Shown in pieces: positions 34,240 to 43,691 of a stretch of 63,770 nucleotides of DNA. The notes beneath the pieces were generated by a model, which was not told the DNA's origin, did no database searches, and saw only the letters and a list, made by a program, of their open reading frames with translations. Numbering within the stretch: the first letter of the stretch is position 1; every line of letters begins with the position of its first letter. The stretch is from assembly GCA_900544625.1 (NCBI GenBank), contig UQVR01000003.1, positions 1 to 63,770 on the forward strand, written 5' to 3'. The stretch is from an uncultured Mycoplasmatota bacterium (GTDB lineage Bacteria > Bacillota_I > Bacilli_A > RF39 > UBA660). The position numbers and the translations under genes are program-made.

Positions 34240-35223
34240 ATGAATAAAGATGTTGTAGTATTAATACCGGTATACGATCCAAATGAAAAAATAATGCAAG
34301 AATTTTTAGATAAATTAGCAAAGAGTTTTGCAAATATAGTTTTTATAAATGATGGATGTAATAAAAAACATGACAAATACATGAATAATTTAGCTAAGAA
34401 ATATGAAGTAATAAAACATAATGTTAACTTAGGTAAAGGCCGAGGATTAAAAAATGGAATTAATTATATTCTAAATAATTATCCCAAAGCAAAAGTTATT
34501 GTAACTGCAGATTGTGATGGCCAACATAGTGTGGAAGACATAAAAAAATGTGCAGATGTTGCCAAGAAAAAATTAGATTCTTTAATTCTAGGTGTTAGAG
34601 ATTTCTCAAACGATTTAGTACCTACAAGATCTAAATTTGGCAATGTAATTACGAGAAATGTTTTATATTCTTTCGTCGGAGCAAAAGTAAGTGACACCCA
34701 AACTGGCTTAAGAGCAATGAGTTTTGATATCGCAAAAAAATTAATTGCGGTTGCTGGTGAAAGGTATGAATACGAAACAAATTGTTTAATAGAAACAAAA
34801 ATAAAAAATATACCAATTAAAGAAGTAATTATAGAAACAATATACATAAATGATAATGAAACAAGTCATTTCAATCCAGTTAAAGATTCAATCAGAGTTT
34901 ATAAGCTTTTTGCACCATACTTATTATTTGCATTATTTTCTTATATAATAGAAACGATAATATTTGCCAAAACTTATAATATATGTAAAGGCATATATGT
35001 TATACCATTATTTTTACTTTTAAGTAAAATAGTATCCAGTATAATAAAAATAATATTTAATAATCATATAAATATAAAATATATAATAATAAATTATTTA
35101 GTTACTTCAATAATATTAATTCTTATACCTAGTAATCAAGTATTAATAAAAGTAATCTTAGATATTATAATGTTTTTATTAAACATTTTCTTAATAAAAT
35201 TTAAAACTATAAAAGAAGCATAA
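34240..35223 (+). CDS. glycosyltransferase family 2 with C-terminal membrane domain
   Basis: VVLIPVYDPNEK, FINDGCN, NLGKGRGLKNGINY and TADCDGQHSVEDI with the metal-binding DxD-like DCD are GT2 motifs of the dolichol-phosphate-mannose-synthase type. The last 100 residues contain four hydrophobic helices resembling a GtrA-like domain. It probably loads a sugar onto undecaprenyl phosphate for later transfer outside. It is the last gene of the operon that begins at 32111 and is followed by a convergent terminator. Confidence 0.9.
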   Translation: MNKDVVVLIPVYDPNEKIMQEFLDKLAKSFANIVFINDGCNKKHDKYMNNLAKKYEVIKHNVNLGKGRGLKNGINYILNNYPKAKVIVTADCDGQHSVEDIKKCADVAKKKLDSLILGVRDFSNDLVPTRSKFGNVITRNVLYSFVGAKVSDTQTGLRAMSFDIAKKLIAVAGERYEYETNCLIETKIKNIPIKEVIIETIYINDNETSHFNPVKDSIRVYKLFAPYLLFALFSYIIETIIFAKTYNICKGIYVIPLFLLLSKIVSSIIKIIFNNHINIKYIIINYLVTSIILILIPSNQVLIKVILDIIMFLLNIFLIKFKTIKEA

Positions 35224-35225
35224 AA

Positions 35226-35252
35226 AGAACCACACAGTTGTGTGGTTTTACT
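35226..35252. terminator. convergent terminator
   Basis: AACCACACA / TGTGTGGTT is a perfect stem between the GT2 gene and the RNase J gene, with T or A runs on both sides. Confidence 0.85.
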
Positions 35253-36927
35253 ATGCTTGATTTACTTCCATTATTACAGGCAATATAATTGGTTTTCTAC
35301 CTGTTAAATTATTTATAAAAGGTAGTAATTCTAAAATAATTTGATTTTTTAAATCAGTATAGCTATATGGAGCTTTTGCTAACGAAGCATTAACAACTTC
35401 ACTAATCTTTCTTTCTATTTTTTGCATTAGTTCTTGATTTTCATTTACTAAAACAAATCCTCTGGCAGTTACATTTGGTTTTAATAATAGTTTTCTTGTT
35501 AGAGTATTAATATTTAAAATAGTAATTAAAATACCATCTTGACTCATTAATTTACGATCTTTAATAACTACTGAACCAATATCACCGACACGAGAACCAT
35601 CAACATAAACATCTCCGGCTTGAACAGTGCCACCGCGTCTTACTTCGCCATTTAATAGTTCTATAACATCACCATTTGTACAAATAAATGTATTTTCTGG
35701 AGCAACTCCACATAATACACCAATTTCCGTATGTTTTTTTAGCATTCTATATTCACCATGCATTGGCATAAAGTATTTTGGTTTAATAATTCTAAGCATC
35801 CATTTTAATTCTTCTTCTTTAGCATGTCCAGAAGTATGAACATCACTAAATTCTGAATTGGTAAATACACGAACGCCTTTTAAATATAGTTTATTAATAA
35901 TTTTATTAATACTTTCGGCATTACCAGGAATAGGACTTGATGAGAAAATTACTAAGTCATCACCAAGCAGTGATATTTGTTTATGTTGTCCATTAGCAAT
36001 ACGAGATAATGCTGCAAGAGGTTCACCTTGAGAACCAGTACATAAAATACAAATTTCATTTCTCTTCAAACTTTTAGCATCGTTTGCATCAATAAACATT
36101 GATCTATCATTAATAAGTCCGTTATTTAAGGCAAGTTCAATACTGTTATCCATGCTTCTACCAAAAACAATTATTTTTCTTCCGTATTTTTTGCAGCTCT
36201 CAACAATATGTTTAATACGATAGATATTTGATGCAAATGTTGCAATAATAACTCTACCGTGATGTTTGCTAATCATATCATTTAAAGTTCCATCAACAGC
36301 GCTTTCACTTTTAGAGTATCCACTAGTTAGGGCATTTGTTGAGTCACTAAGAAGTAGGGTAACACCTTCAGCACCAAACCTTGCCATTTTGTGAATATCA
36401 GCCATTGGCCCAACTGGAGTTAAGTCAAATTTAAAGTCCCCGGTTTCAAATATAGTACCATTTGGTGTTTTAATAACTATCGCAAAACTATCAGGAATAG
36501 AGTGTGTAGTATTAATAAATGAAATATCAAAGTATTTAGTTTTAACATTAAAATCAGGTGTAATAATTTGATAATTATCATATTTTATATTTCTTTCAAC
36601 AAGTTTCTTTTCAATTAAATCTTTAGCAATTTTTGGTGTATAAATAACGGGTATATTAATAGCTTGAAGTAAAAATGGTATGCCACCAATATGATCTTCA
36701 TGCCCATGTGTTATAAATAAACCTTTAATTTTATCAACATTTTTCTTTAAATATGTAATATCTTGAATAACATAGTCAACACCAAGTAAATTATCTTCTG
36801 GAAACATTACTCCAGCATCTATAATTAATATTTCGTCATTATGTTCAACAACATACATATTTTTTCCAACTTCACCTAAGCCACCTAAAGCAATAACTTT
36901 TGTGGCAATATTATTTTTATTTTCCAC
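35251..36927 (-). CDS. rnj: ribonuclease J
   Basis: The 558 aa protein has the metallo-beta-lactamase motif THGHEDHIGG (about 75-84), GDFKFDLTPVGP, the beta-CASP segments with FGRSMDNSIELALNNG and CTGSQGEPLAALSRIA, and PMHGEYRMLKKH. RNase J is a 5'-exo- and endoribonuclease in mRNA decay and rRNA processing. The start is GTG 36927 with AAGGA upstream. A promoter TGGACA-N17-TATAAT lies at 36987-37015. RNase Y is also encoded in the window, so the usual Bacillota decay pair is present. Confidence 0.96.
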   Translation of the reverse strand: MENKNNIATKVIALGGLGEVGKNMYVVEHNDEILIIDAGVMFPEDNLLGVDYVIQDITYLKKNVDKIKGLFITHGHEDHIGGIPFLLQAINIPVIYTPKIAKDLIEKKLVERNIKYDNYQIITPDFNVKTKYFDISFINTTHSIPDSFAIVIKTPNGTIFETGDFKFDLTPVGPMADIHKMARFGAEGVTLLLSDSTNALTSGYSKSESAVDGTLNDMISKHHGRVIIATFASNIYRIKHIVESCKKYGRKIIVFGRSMDNSIELALNNGLINDRSMFIDANDAKSLKRNEICILCTGSQGEPLAALSRIANGQHKQISLLGDDLVIFSSSPIPGNAESINKIINKLYLKGVRVFTNSEFSDVHTSGHAKEEELKWMLRIIKPKYFMPMHGEYRMLKKHTEIGVLCGVAPENTFICTNGDVIELLNGEVRRGGTVQAGDVYVDGSRVGDIGSVVIKDRKLMSQDGILITILNINTLTRKLLLKPNVTARGFVLVNENQELMQKIERKISEVVNASLAKAPYSYTDLKNQIILELLPFINNLTGRKPIILPVIMEVNQA

Positions 36928-36986
36928 TTAAAAATTCCTTCTTTCTTTAAAATAAAATTAATTCATAAAGTTACTGAACTAAAGAT

Positions 36987-37015
36987 ATTATAGCAAATAT
37001 TTAATATTTTGTCCA
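36987..37015 (-). promoter_or_regulatory. promoter of the RNase J gene
   Basis: On the minus strand: TGGACA (37010-37015), 17 bases and TATAAT (36987-36992). Confidence 0.7.
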
Positions 37016-37083
37016 TTATTTTTGAAATATTTATGTTTTTGAAAAAGATTACCATTACAAGTAATATCTTATTTATGAACAAA

Positions 37084-37112
37084 TTGCAATACAAAGTTAT
37101 TTTTGATATAAT
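37084..37112 (+). promoter_or_regulatory. promoter of the ftsY gene
   Basis: TTGCAA (37084-37089), 17 bases and TATAAT (37107-37112), followed by CGGAGG before ATG 37132. It lies inside the upstream in-frame extension of ftsY, which supports the shorter protein. Confidence 0.7.
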
Positions 37113-37131
37113 GTTTTTACGGAGGTTAATC

Positions 37132-38118
37132 ATGGGATTATTTAATAAATTAAAAAACATAATAACAAAAAAAGAAGTTGAAGAAAAAAAAGATGATACT
37201 ATAAAAAAATATGATGAGGGATTAGAAAAATCACGAAATGAGTTTGTATCAAAATTAAGTATGTTGGGTATAAAATATACTAAAATAGATGATGAATATT
37301 TTGATGAATTAGAAAATATTTTAATAATGGCAGACATCGGTGTAAATACCGTAATGGATTTTATGGATAGATTAAGAAAAAGAGTAAAGTCAGAAAATAT
37401 TACCGATACAAAATATTTAAATGAAGTTATCGTAGATGAATTATTTATAATATATGTTAATAATGAATCAATTACTGATAAAATTAATATGGCAAGCGAT
37501 GGACCAACAGTAATATTAATGGTTGGTGTTAATGGGGTAGGTAAAACAACTACAATTGCTAAACTAGCTTATAAATATAAAAATGAAGGAAAAAAAGTCA
37601 TGTTAATCGCGGGGGACACTTTTAGAGCTGGAGCCGTAGAACAATTAAAAATTTGGGCTGATAGAACAGATTCTATCTTTTATGGTAAAGAAAATATTGA
37701 TCCAGCCGGAGTAATTTATGATGGCCTTGTAAAAGCTAAGGAAGAAAACGCTGATATAGTTTTAATTGATACTGCAGGAAGGCTACATAACAAAGTAAAT
37801 TTGATGAAAGAACTCGAAAAGATAAACAAAGTGATTGGCAAGATAATTCTAGATGCACCGCACGAAACTTTATTAGTGATTGATGCGACAACTGGTCAAA
37901 ATGGTATTATGCAAGCAAGTGCATTTAAAGAAATAACCAATATTACAGGTATTGTACTTACAAAATTAGATGGAACAGCTAAAGGAGGAATAGTCCTAGC
38001 AATAAAAGAAGAAGTAAATATTCCTGTAAAGTTCGTAGGGCTTGGGGAAAAAATGACGGATTTAATACCATTTGATATAGAAAACTATATTTATGGTTTA
38101 TTTAAGGATTTGATGTAA
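37132..38118 (+). CDS. ftsY: signal recognition particle receptor FtsY
   Basis: FtsY is the membrane-associated GTPase that receives ribosome-SRP complexes. NG-domain motifs are clear: GVNGVGKTTTIAKLA (G1), DTFRAGAVEQL, DTAGRLHNKVNLM, TKLDGTAKGG and GLGEKMTDLIPFD. A short charged N-terminal region precedes them. The frame is open from 37009, but the conserved MGLFNKL start with GGAGG and a promoter just upstream places the start at 37132 (328 aa). It is followed directly by ylxM, with ATG one base after the stop. Confidence 0.96.
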   Translation: MGLFNKLKNIITKKEVEEKKDDTIKKYDEGLEKSRNEFVSKLSMLGIKYTKIDDEYFDELENILIMADIGVNTVMDFMDRLRKRVKSENITDTKYLNEVIVDELFIIYVNNESITDKINMASDGPTVILMVGVNGVGKTTTIAKLAYKYKNEGKKVMLIAGDTFRAGAVEQLKIWADRTDSIFYGKENIDPAGVIYDGLVKAKEENADIVLIDTAGRLHNKVNLMKELEKINKVIGKIILDAPHETLLVIDATTGQNGIMQASAFKEITNITGIVLTKLDGTAKGGIVLAIKEEVNIPVKFVGLGEKMTDLIPFDIENYIYGLFKDLM

Positions 38119-38415
38119 ATGAAAGAATTTTTATATTATGGAGAGCTATTTGATATATATGGTAATCTTTTAAATGAATCAAACAAAAAGTATTATCAAC
38201 TATATTATGAAGAAAATTTAACGCTTCAAGAAATAGCAGATTTAGAACAAGTATCTAAAAGTTATATAGGAAATATTATAAAAAAGACGAGTGAAAAGTT
38301 AAAAGAATATGAAGAATTGTTACATATTTATAAGGATAAAAAGTTATTATCTGAAGCACTTTTAACAGATGATATTAACAAGATAAAGGAAACAATCAAA
38401 AAAGTATTGGCATGA
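38119..38415 (+). CDS. ylxM: YlxM family helix-turn-helix protein
   Basis: The 98 aa protein has YYQLYYEENLTLQEIADL and SKSYIGNIIKKTSEKLKEYE, the sigma-70 region 4-like helix-turn-helix of YlxM. YlxM proteins bind SRP components and are usually encoded directly before ffh. Here the gene follows ftsY without a gap and ffh is not downstream; a carboxypeptidase gene follows instead. A role in SRP function is inferred from the family and from coupling to ftsY. Confidence 0.9.
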   Translation: MKEFLYYGELFDIYGNLLNESNKKYYQLYYEENLTLQEIADLEQVSKSYIGNIIKKTSEKLKEYEELLHIYKDKKLLSEALLTDDINKIKETIKKVLA

Positions 38416-38484
38416 AATAGAAGAAAAAAAGTTAGAAAAGTTCTAATAAAATATAAATATCATAATAATTAATAAGGTGTATAT

Positions 38485-39645
38485 ATGAAAAAGATATTAT
38501 TAATTATTATGAGTTTTTTTGTTCTAAACTTAAATGTTTTAGCAGAAGAAGATTTTGCTCCGAATGGCAAAAGTGCAATTTTAGTAGATAATTTATCTGG
38601 TAAAGTGTTATATGAAAAAAACGCTGATGAAAAACTTGCTCCAGCATCGATGACAAAACTAGCTAGCATGCTAATGGTAATGGAAGCAATTGATAATGGA
38701 AATTTAAAATTTGAAGACAAAGTTACAATTAGTGAAGAAGCTGCCAACATGGGAGGAAGCCAAGTATTTTTACAAGCAGGAGAAGTTTATACAGTATATG
38801 ATTTATTAAAAAGTGTAGCGATAGCAAGTGGTAATGATGCTGTAGTAGCTCTAGCAGAAAAAATCGGGGGCTCACAAAGTGGATTTATTGATATGTTAAA
38901 TAAAAGACTTAAAGAAATTGGAGCCACAAATACAAATTTTGTAAATGCTCATGGACTTGATGCTGAAGGACATTATTCAACTGCCAGAGATATGTCGATC
39001 ATTGCCCGTGAACTTCTTAAGCATCCAAAAATACTAGAATTTACAAGTATATATGAAGAATACTTAGAAAAAAATGATGGCTCAAGGATATGGTTAGTAA
39101 ATACAAATAAATTAGTTAGATTTTATGATGGCGTGGATGGATTAAAAACAGGTTTTACAAAAACAGCAGGATATTGTTTAACTGCAACAGCTAGCAAAAA
39201 TAACTTCAGGCTAATATCAGTAGTAATGGGGGAAGATACCTCTGAAAATAGAAGTAGTGATACAGTAAAAATGTTAAATTATGGGTTTAACACATTTAAA
39301 ATAAATATAATAAAAACAAAAGGAGAATCATTAGGAAAAGTTAGGGTAGAAAGAGGAAAACAAGATAAAGCCAATATAGTTTTATTAAATGATGCCACAG
39401 AAATATTAAAAAATACTGATCCAGTTACAGAATATAGTTTTAATTTAAAAGTAAACAAAATAAAAGCTCCAGTAAAAGTAGGCGATATCGTTGGAACAGC
39501 AGAGATTATTGATTCAGAAGGAAATATCGTAGATGAGGTAGATGTAACTGTTGAAAAAGACATTAAAAAAGCTAATATATTAGATTATATGTTAAGAAAT
39601 TTAAAAACAATTGGTTTTGGAAAAAGTATTCTTAAACAAAATTAA
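38485..39645 (+). CDS. D-alanyl-D-alanine carboxypeptidase (PBP5/DacF type)
   Basis: A signal peptide (about 1-19) is followed by a penicillin-binding domain with SMTKLASML (SxxK, Ser near 53), IASGNDAVVALAE (SxN) and VDGLKTGFTKTAG (KTG). The C-terminal beta domain (about 270-350) is the PBP5-type stalk, and a basic tail may bind the membrane. It removes the terminal D-Ala from peptidoglycan pentapeptides. In a spore former it may be the sporulation-specific DacF or the vegetative DacA; the sequence read does not decide. AAGGTG precedes ATG 38485. Confidence 0.95.
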   Translation: MKKILLIIMSFFVLNLNVLAEEDFAPNGKSAILVDNLSGKVLYEKNADEKLAPASMTKLASMLMVMEAIDNGNLKFEDKVTISEEAANMGGSQVFLQAGEVYTVYDLLKSVAIASGNDAVVALAEKIGGSQSGFIDMLNKRLKEIGATNTNFVNAHGLDAEGHYSTARDMSIIARELLKHPKILEFTSIYEEYLEKNDGSRIWLVNTNKLVRFYDGVDGLKTGFTKTAGYCLTATASKNNFRLISVVMGEDTSENRSSDTVKMLNYGFNTFKINIIKTKGESLGKVRVERGKQDKANIVLLNDATEILKNTDPVTEYSFNLKVNKIKAPVKVGDIVGTAEIIDSEGNIVDEVDVTVEKDIKKANILDYMLRNLKTIGFGKSILKQN

Positions 39646-39668
39646 AAGCACTAGTCAAGTGCTTTTTA
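39644..39668. terminator. convergent terminator
   Basis: AAAAGCACT / AGTGCTTTT between the carboxypeptidase gene and trmL, with T and A runs on either side. Confidence 0.8.
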
Positions 39669-40184
39669 AGTGGGATAATCTTCGATTTCAGTTTTTGATT
39701 TATGAGGCTCATCAAATAATAAATCATCATAGTTTCTTTGTCTTAAAGCCTCATATAACATAATGGCAACAGTATTAGATAAATTTAAAGATCTAACATT
39801 CGCAGTCATAGGTATTCGCATACAATTATCAATGTGAGGTTTTAATATTTTTTTTGGAATACCTGTAGATTCTTTTCCAAAAACAAAATAAATATTTTCA
39901 TTTCTATTAGAATAATCAAAACTTGAATGAGGCTTATGACCATATCTAGTTAGAAAATAAAATGTTCCATCTTGATTTTTCTTAAAAAAATCATCCCAAT
40001 TTTCATAGACAGTCCAATTTAATTTGTCTATATAATTAACACCACATCTTTTTAAAGTAGCATCATCTACTTTAAACCCTAAAGGTTTAATCAAATGTAA
40101 AACTGCTCCGACTGCCACACAAGTCCTCATTATATTTCCAGTATTCTGAGGGATTTCTGGTTCAAATAAAACTACATTTAACAT
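39666..40184 (-). CDS. trmL: tRNA (cytidine(34)-2'-O)-methyltransferase TrmL
   Basis: The 172 aa SPOUT-fold protein has VVLFEPEIPQNTGNIMRTC, LHLIKPLGF, YFVFGKESTGIP and RIPMTANVRSLNLSNTVAI, the conserved knot motifs of TrmL. It methylates the wobble ribose of tRNA-Leu species. GGAGTG lies before ATG 40184. It is downstream of a thioredoxin-fold protein and an FtsK gene on the minus strand, with a 25-base gap; the three may be cotranscribed. Confidence 0.95.
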   Translation of the reverse strand: MLNVVLFEPEIPQNTGNIMRTCVAVGAVLHLIKPLGFKVDDATLKRCGVNYIDKLNWTVYENWDDFFKKNQDGTFYFLTRYGHKPHSSFDYSNRNENIYFVFGKESTGIPKKILKPHIDNCMRIPMTANVRSLNLSNTVAIMLYEALRQRNYDDLLFDEPHKSKTEIEDYPT

Positions 40185-40209
40185 AATATCACTCCTTTAA
40201 AAAAAGGTC

Positions 40210-40833
40210 TTATTGACCTTCATAACCATATATATCTAGTAACTTTTGAAAATCGCCAGCATTAATTATATTATTATCATTTCTTGTAACAACATCTACA
40301 ATTTTACCATTTCTATAATACAATATAGTTGGAACTTTTTTAATTTTATCGGTATTAAATGCATTATTTAGTCTGTTTAAATAATTATCTTCATCCATTA
40401 TACTTTTAACATTTAAATAATAGAATGAATCATTTAATTTATATTTATCTAGAATTCTTTTTAATCCATTTTCTAGTTTATAAGTATCTTTATTTCCAGT
40501 ATAACTTATTAAGACAAAGTATTCAGTCGGAGATTCTGTCAATATTTGATTTACTTCGTCTAAATTCTTAATTTCTAAACTAACAGTACCAGAATCTAAT
40601 AAATAACTTTTACTTAAAGTATCGGTTTCTTTTAATTTATTAACTCTATAACCATAAAATATTACTAATATTAAAGCTAAAACGATACATACAATTATTA
40701 AAATGTTTTTTTGAGAAAATATATGTTTTGCTCCTTCAACTTCTTTTAATTCTACCTTGTTAACATTTAAATTAGTATTTTTACTTTTAGTACTTTTAAT
40801 ACTATTTGAATTTGTTTTTTTTGTATTTGCCAT
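40210..40833 (-). CDS. membrane-anchored thioredoxin-fold protein lacking CXXC
   Basis: A Lys/Ser/Asn-rich cytoplasmic N-terminus (about 45 residues) is followed by one membrane helix and a thioredoxin-like domain. VLISYTGNKDTYK is where the active-site CXXC would be, and KVPTILYYRNGKIVDVV has the cis-Pro and the beta strand typical of thioredoxins. With no cysteine at the active site it cannot be an ordinary disulfide oxidoreductase, so a binding or structural role is likely. The frame is open from 40851, but AAAGG fits ATG 40833 (207 aa). It lies between ftsK and trmL. Confidence 0.7.
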   Translation of the reverse strand: MANTKKTNSNSIKSTKSKNTNLNVNKVELKEVEGAKHIFSQKNILIIVCIVLALILVIFYGYRVNKLKETDTLSKSYLLDSGTVSLEIKNLDEVNQILTESPTEYFVLISYTGNKDTYKLENGLKRILDKYKLNDSFYYLNVKSIMDEDNYLNRLNNAFNTDKIKKVPTILYYRNGKIVDVVTRNDNNIINAGDFQKLLDIYGYEGQ

Positions 40834-40892
40834 ACACACCATACCTTTCATATTTATATTAACATAAAATTAATTTTTTTTAAATATATTTC

Positions 40893-43124
40893 TTATTCTT
40901 CGACATTATTTTTCTCTAACTTTACTAAAACTTCACGAGGCTTGGACCCATTTTGAGGACCAACGATACCACGAGATTCCAGTAAGTCCATCATTCTAGC
41001 AGCTCTATTATAACCAAATCTAAATCTTCTTTGAATTAAAGAAGCACTTATTTTACCGGTTTGAATAGCAAATTCAACGACATCATTATAAGCATCGTCA
41101 TCTTCCCCTCCGATAGCAGAGTTACCAACACCACTTGAAGTATTTTGACTTACATTTTCAAAAGCAGAGTCATATTTTGCCGTAGCTTGATTTTTACAAT
41201 AATCTATTAATCTTTTTATTTCATCATCGTTTATAAAGCAACCTTGAACTCTGATTGGAACACTTTCACCCATAGGAAAGTACAACATATCTCCTTTACC
41301 AAGTAATCTTTCGGCACCACGTTGATCAAGAATAGTTCTTGAATCGATTTGACTAGCAACCGCAAATGCAATACGAGATGGAATATTATTTTTAATTAAA
41401 CCTGTAATAACATCAGTAGATGGTCTTTGTGTTGCAACAATTAAGTGAATACCAGCAGCACGAGCAAGTTGTGTAATACGAGTAATAGAATCTTCAACTT
41501 CTTTTGAAGCAACAAGCATTAAATCTGCAAGTTCATCAATTATAACAACAATATAAGGCATTTTATTTTGTGGGCTTTCTGGATGTTTTTTATTATATTT
41601 TTCTATCATATCATTATATCCAGTAATATTTTTTACTTCTTTATCACTAAATGTTTGAAATCTATTATCCATTTCTGTAACAACTTTTTGTAATGTTAAA
41701 CTAGCTTTCTTAGGATCACTAACAACGGGACAAAGTAGGTGAGGTATACCATTATAATTTGTAAGTTCAACCTTTTTAGGGTCAACTAATACAAGTTTAA
41801 CTTCATTAGGTTTATAACGCATTAGAATAGATGCAATAATACCATTAATACATACAGATTTCCCAGAACCAGTAGAACCAGCTACTAAAAGGTGAGGCAT
41901 TTTTGTTAAGTCAAATACTTTTGGTGTTCCCATGATATCTTTACCTAATGCTGAACAAATTTTAGCATCACTCTTTAGGTTTTGAGGACTTTCAAGAACT
42001 TCCCTTAAAGTTACACTTGAAATGGTTGGATTAGGTATTTCAATACCAATAGTACTTTTTCCTGGAATGGGAGCTTGAATTATAACATCTTTTGCCGCTA
42101 AAGCCAAAGCAATTTCTTTATCGATATTTAAAATTCTACTTACCTTTGTGGCAGGTGGAACTGTAAGTTCATATTCAGTAACCGCGGGTCCAATATGTAT
42201 TTCCACAACTTTTGCAGCAATACCAAAATCTTTTAAAACTCTTTCAAGTATTTCTTTATTGCTTTGTGTAAATGAAGTATTGTTATTTTTCTTAGGCTTC
42301 AAAGGATCAAATATTTCACTAAATCTTGGAAGTCTATAATAATCTTCATTATCAACTATATCTGTTTTAGTTTCTTTTTCTAAAGATTCTTCTACAATAG
42401 GTTTAGTTTTTAATTCTTCCATTGATGTAATAATTATTTTTTCTTTTTCCACAGGTTTGACTTCAATATTTTCTTTTACCTCATCACTATTACTAATAGG
42501 AATAATTTCTTCTGTTTCATTTTTTTCTTTCTTCTTAAATTTTACTAATCTAAATAACTTTTTAAATATATTAGATAAATTGACATTAAATGTTAAGACT
42601 GATGCAAATATTCCAAGTAATACTAAAATTACAATTGTACCAGTTTTACCAAAAAGGCCATATAGTGCAGCAGTAAATAAAGCACCGATAAATCCACCAC
42701 CAATAACAATTGTAGTAACACCAGAAGTGTTTAAAGCATTACTAGCAGTAATCGTAGAAATTCGTTCCATATAATTATTATAAGTTTCCATAAGAATTTC
42801 TTTTGGATTACCAGTTATTTTTAAAAATTCAAAATGACTTGCAACAAGAATAATTATAAAAAAGATATATAGACCAATTAATTTTTGATCACTAAACTTA
42901 GGCATTTTTCTTTTATATAACATGTAAACACCCAATATTATTAAAGCAATTAGAATAACTATCCACCAAGTCCCTGCTAAAAACATGGCAAATTTTTTTA
43001 ATATTGACCCAATAAAACCAAATCCAAATCCAATAACTCCAATTAAAATAAGGATAAGCCCAGTAAGTTCAACACTATATGAACTATTATTACTGCTATC
43101 TTTAGTTTTTTTCTTCTTTGCCAT
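40893..43124 (-). CDS. ftsK: DNA translocase FtsK/SpoIIIE
   Basis: Four hydrophobic helices in the first 180 residues anchor the protein. A charged linker follows, then the translocase motor: Walker A AGSTGSGKS, Walker B YIVVIIDELADLM and ATQRPSTDVITGLIK. The C-terminal gamma winged helix has SASLIQRRFRFGYNRAARMM, which reads KOPS-like DNA sequences. It pumps chromosome ends at the division septum and, in sporulating cells, into the forespore. The frame begins with GTG 43133, but AAGGTG matches ATG 43124 (743 aa). Only this one paralogue is in the window, so FtsK and SpoIIIE roles cannot be separated. Confidence 0.96.
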   Translation of the reverse strand: MAKKKKTKDSSNNSSYSVELTGLILILIGVIGFGFGFIGSILKKFAMFLAGTWWIVILIALIILGVYMLYKRKMPKFSDQKLIGLYIFFIIILVASHFEFLKITGNPKEILMETYNNYMERISTITASNALNTSGVTTIVIGGGFIGALFTAALYGLFGKTGTIVILVLLGIFASVLTFNVNLSNIFKKLFRLVKFKKKEKNETEEIIPISNSDEVKENIEVKPVEKEKIIITSMEELKTKPIVEESLEKETKTDIVDNEDYYRLPRFSEIFDPLKPKKNNNTSFTQSNKEILERVLKDFGIAAKVVEIHIGPAVTEYELTVPPATKVSRILNIDKEIALALAAKDVIIQAPIPGKSTIGIEIPNPTISSVTLREVLESPQNLKSDAKICSALGKDIMGTPKVFDLTKMPHLLVAGSTGSGKSVCINGIIASILMRYKPNEVKLVLVDPKKVELTNYNGIPHLLCPVVSDPKKASLTLQKVVTEMDNRFQTFSDKEVKNITGYNDMIEKYNKKHPESPQNKMPYIVVIIDELADLMLVASKEVEDSITRITQLARAAGIHLIVATQRPSTDVITGLIKNNIPSRIAFAVASQIDSRTILDQRGAERLLGKGDMLYFPMGESVPIRVQGCFINDDEIKRLIDYCKNQATAKYDSAFENVSQNTSSGVGNSAIGGEDDDAYNDVVEFAIQTGKISASLIQRRFRFGYNRAARMMDLLESRGIVGPQNGSKPREVLVKLEKNNVEE

Positions 43125-43210
43125 ATTCATCACCTTAATTAATTATACATTATAATGAAAAATTATTCAACTTTATCGAAATAAATTTTAAATATATAAG
43201 CAATTTACCC

Positions 43211-43239
43211 AATACAATTTTTAGGCGAAACATACTATA
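43211..43239 (+). promoter_or_regulatory. candidate mother-cell (sigma-E/K) promoter of the cotJ operon
   Basis: CATACTATA at 43232-43240 matches the sigma-E -10 consensus (CATACA-T) and also the sigma-K form (CATAnnnTA). AATACAATT about 12 bases upstream is a weak fit to the -35 element. B. subtilis cotJ genes depend on sigma-E. AGGGAGG follows before ATG 43257. Confidence 0.5.
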
Positions 43240-43256
43240 AGATAGGGAGGAAAAAA

Positions 43257-43691
43257 ATGTTATTTGATGATAATTTAGGATTTTTTGGCTTTGCTGTACC
43301 AAAGAATATGAAAATAAGTAGTGATTCAGATTTGACAAGTATTGCTGATGGTTTTTCTAAGGGAAATATGTTTAATAATTTATATGATCCATATAAAAAT
43401 TATAAATACGAAAGAGTTGTTGCTAATAATAAACAAGAAGAATTATTATTAGAAATAATGGCACTATCTTTTGCAATCAATGACTTAAATCTTTATTTAG
43501 ATTTACATCCAACTGATGAAGAAATGTTAAAAAAATTTAGAGAATTAGCTGAAAAATCATGTACAAAAGAAATGGAATATGTTAAAGCTTATGGACCACT
43601 TGAAGTAATTGATAATAACTCATTATCAAAATTTAATTGGATAAATAATCCATGGCCTTGGGAAAATACTGGAGGTACAAAATATGTTTAA
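43257..43691 (+). CDS. cotJB: CotJB spore coat protein with CotJA-like N-terminus
   Basis: The C-terminal part has LLEIMALSFAINDLNLYLDL, HPTDEEMLKKF, MEYVKAYGPLEV and the signature WINNPWPWE, as in spore coat protein CotJB. The first 55 residues carry FSKGNMFNNLYDPY, which resembles the CotJA pattern (GT-FPELY-PY). In B. subtilis CotJA and CotJB are separate proteins, so this appears to be a fusion of the two. At 144 aa it is longer than the usual CotJB of about 85-90. It overlaps cotJC by eight bases and has a likely mother-cell promoter. Confidence 0.9.
   Translation: MLFDDNLGFFGFAVPKNMKISSDSDLTSIADGFSKGNMFNNLYDPYKNYKYERVVANNKQEELLLEIMALSFAINDLNLYLDLHPTDEEMLKKFRELAEKSCTKEMEYVKAYGPLEVIDNNSLSKFNWINNPWPWENTGGTKYV

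Noticed and set aside
37009..37131. Upstream in-frame extension of FtsY
   Set aside because: It covers the promoter and ribosome site, and FtsY homologues start at the MGLF region.
36963..37337. Minus-strand frame across the ftsY start
   Set aside because: It overlaps two promoters and ftsY, has no ribosome site, and is Phe/Ile/Ser-rich antisense.
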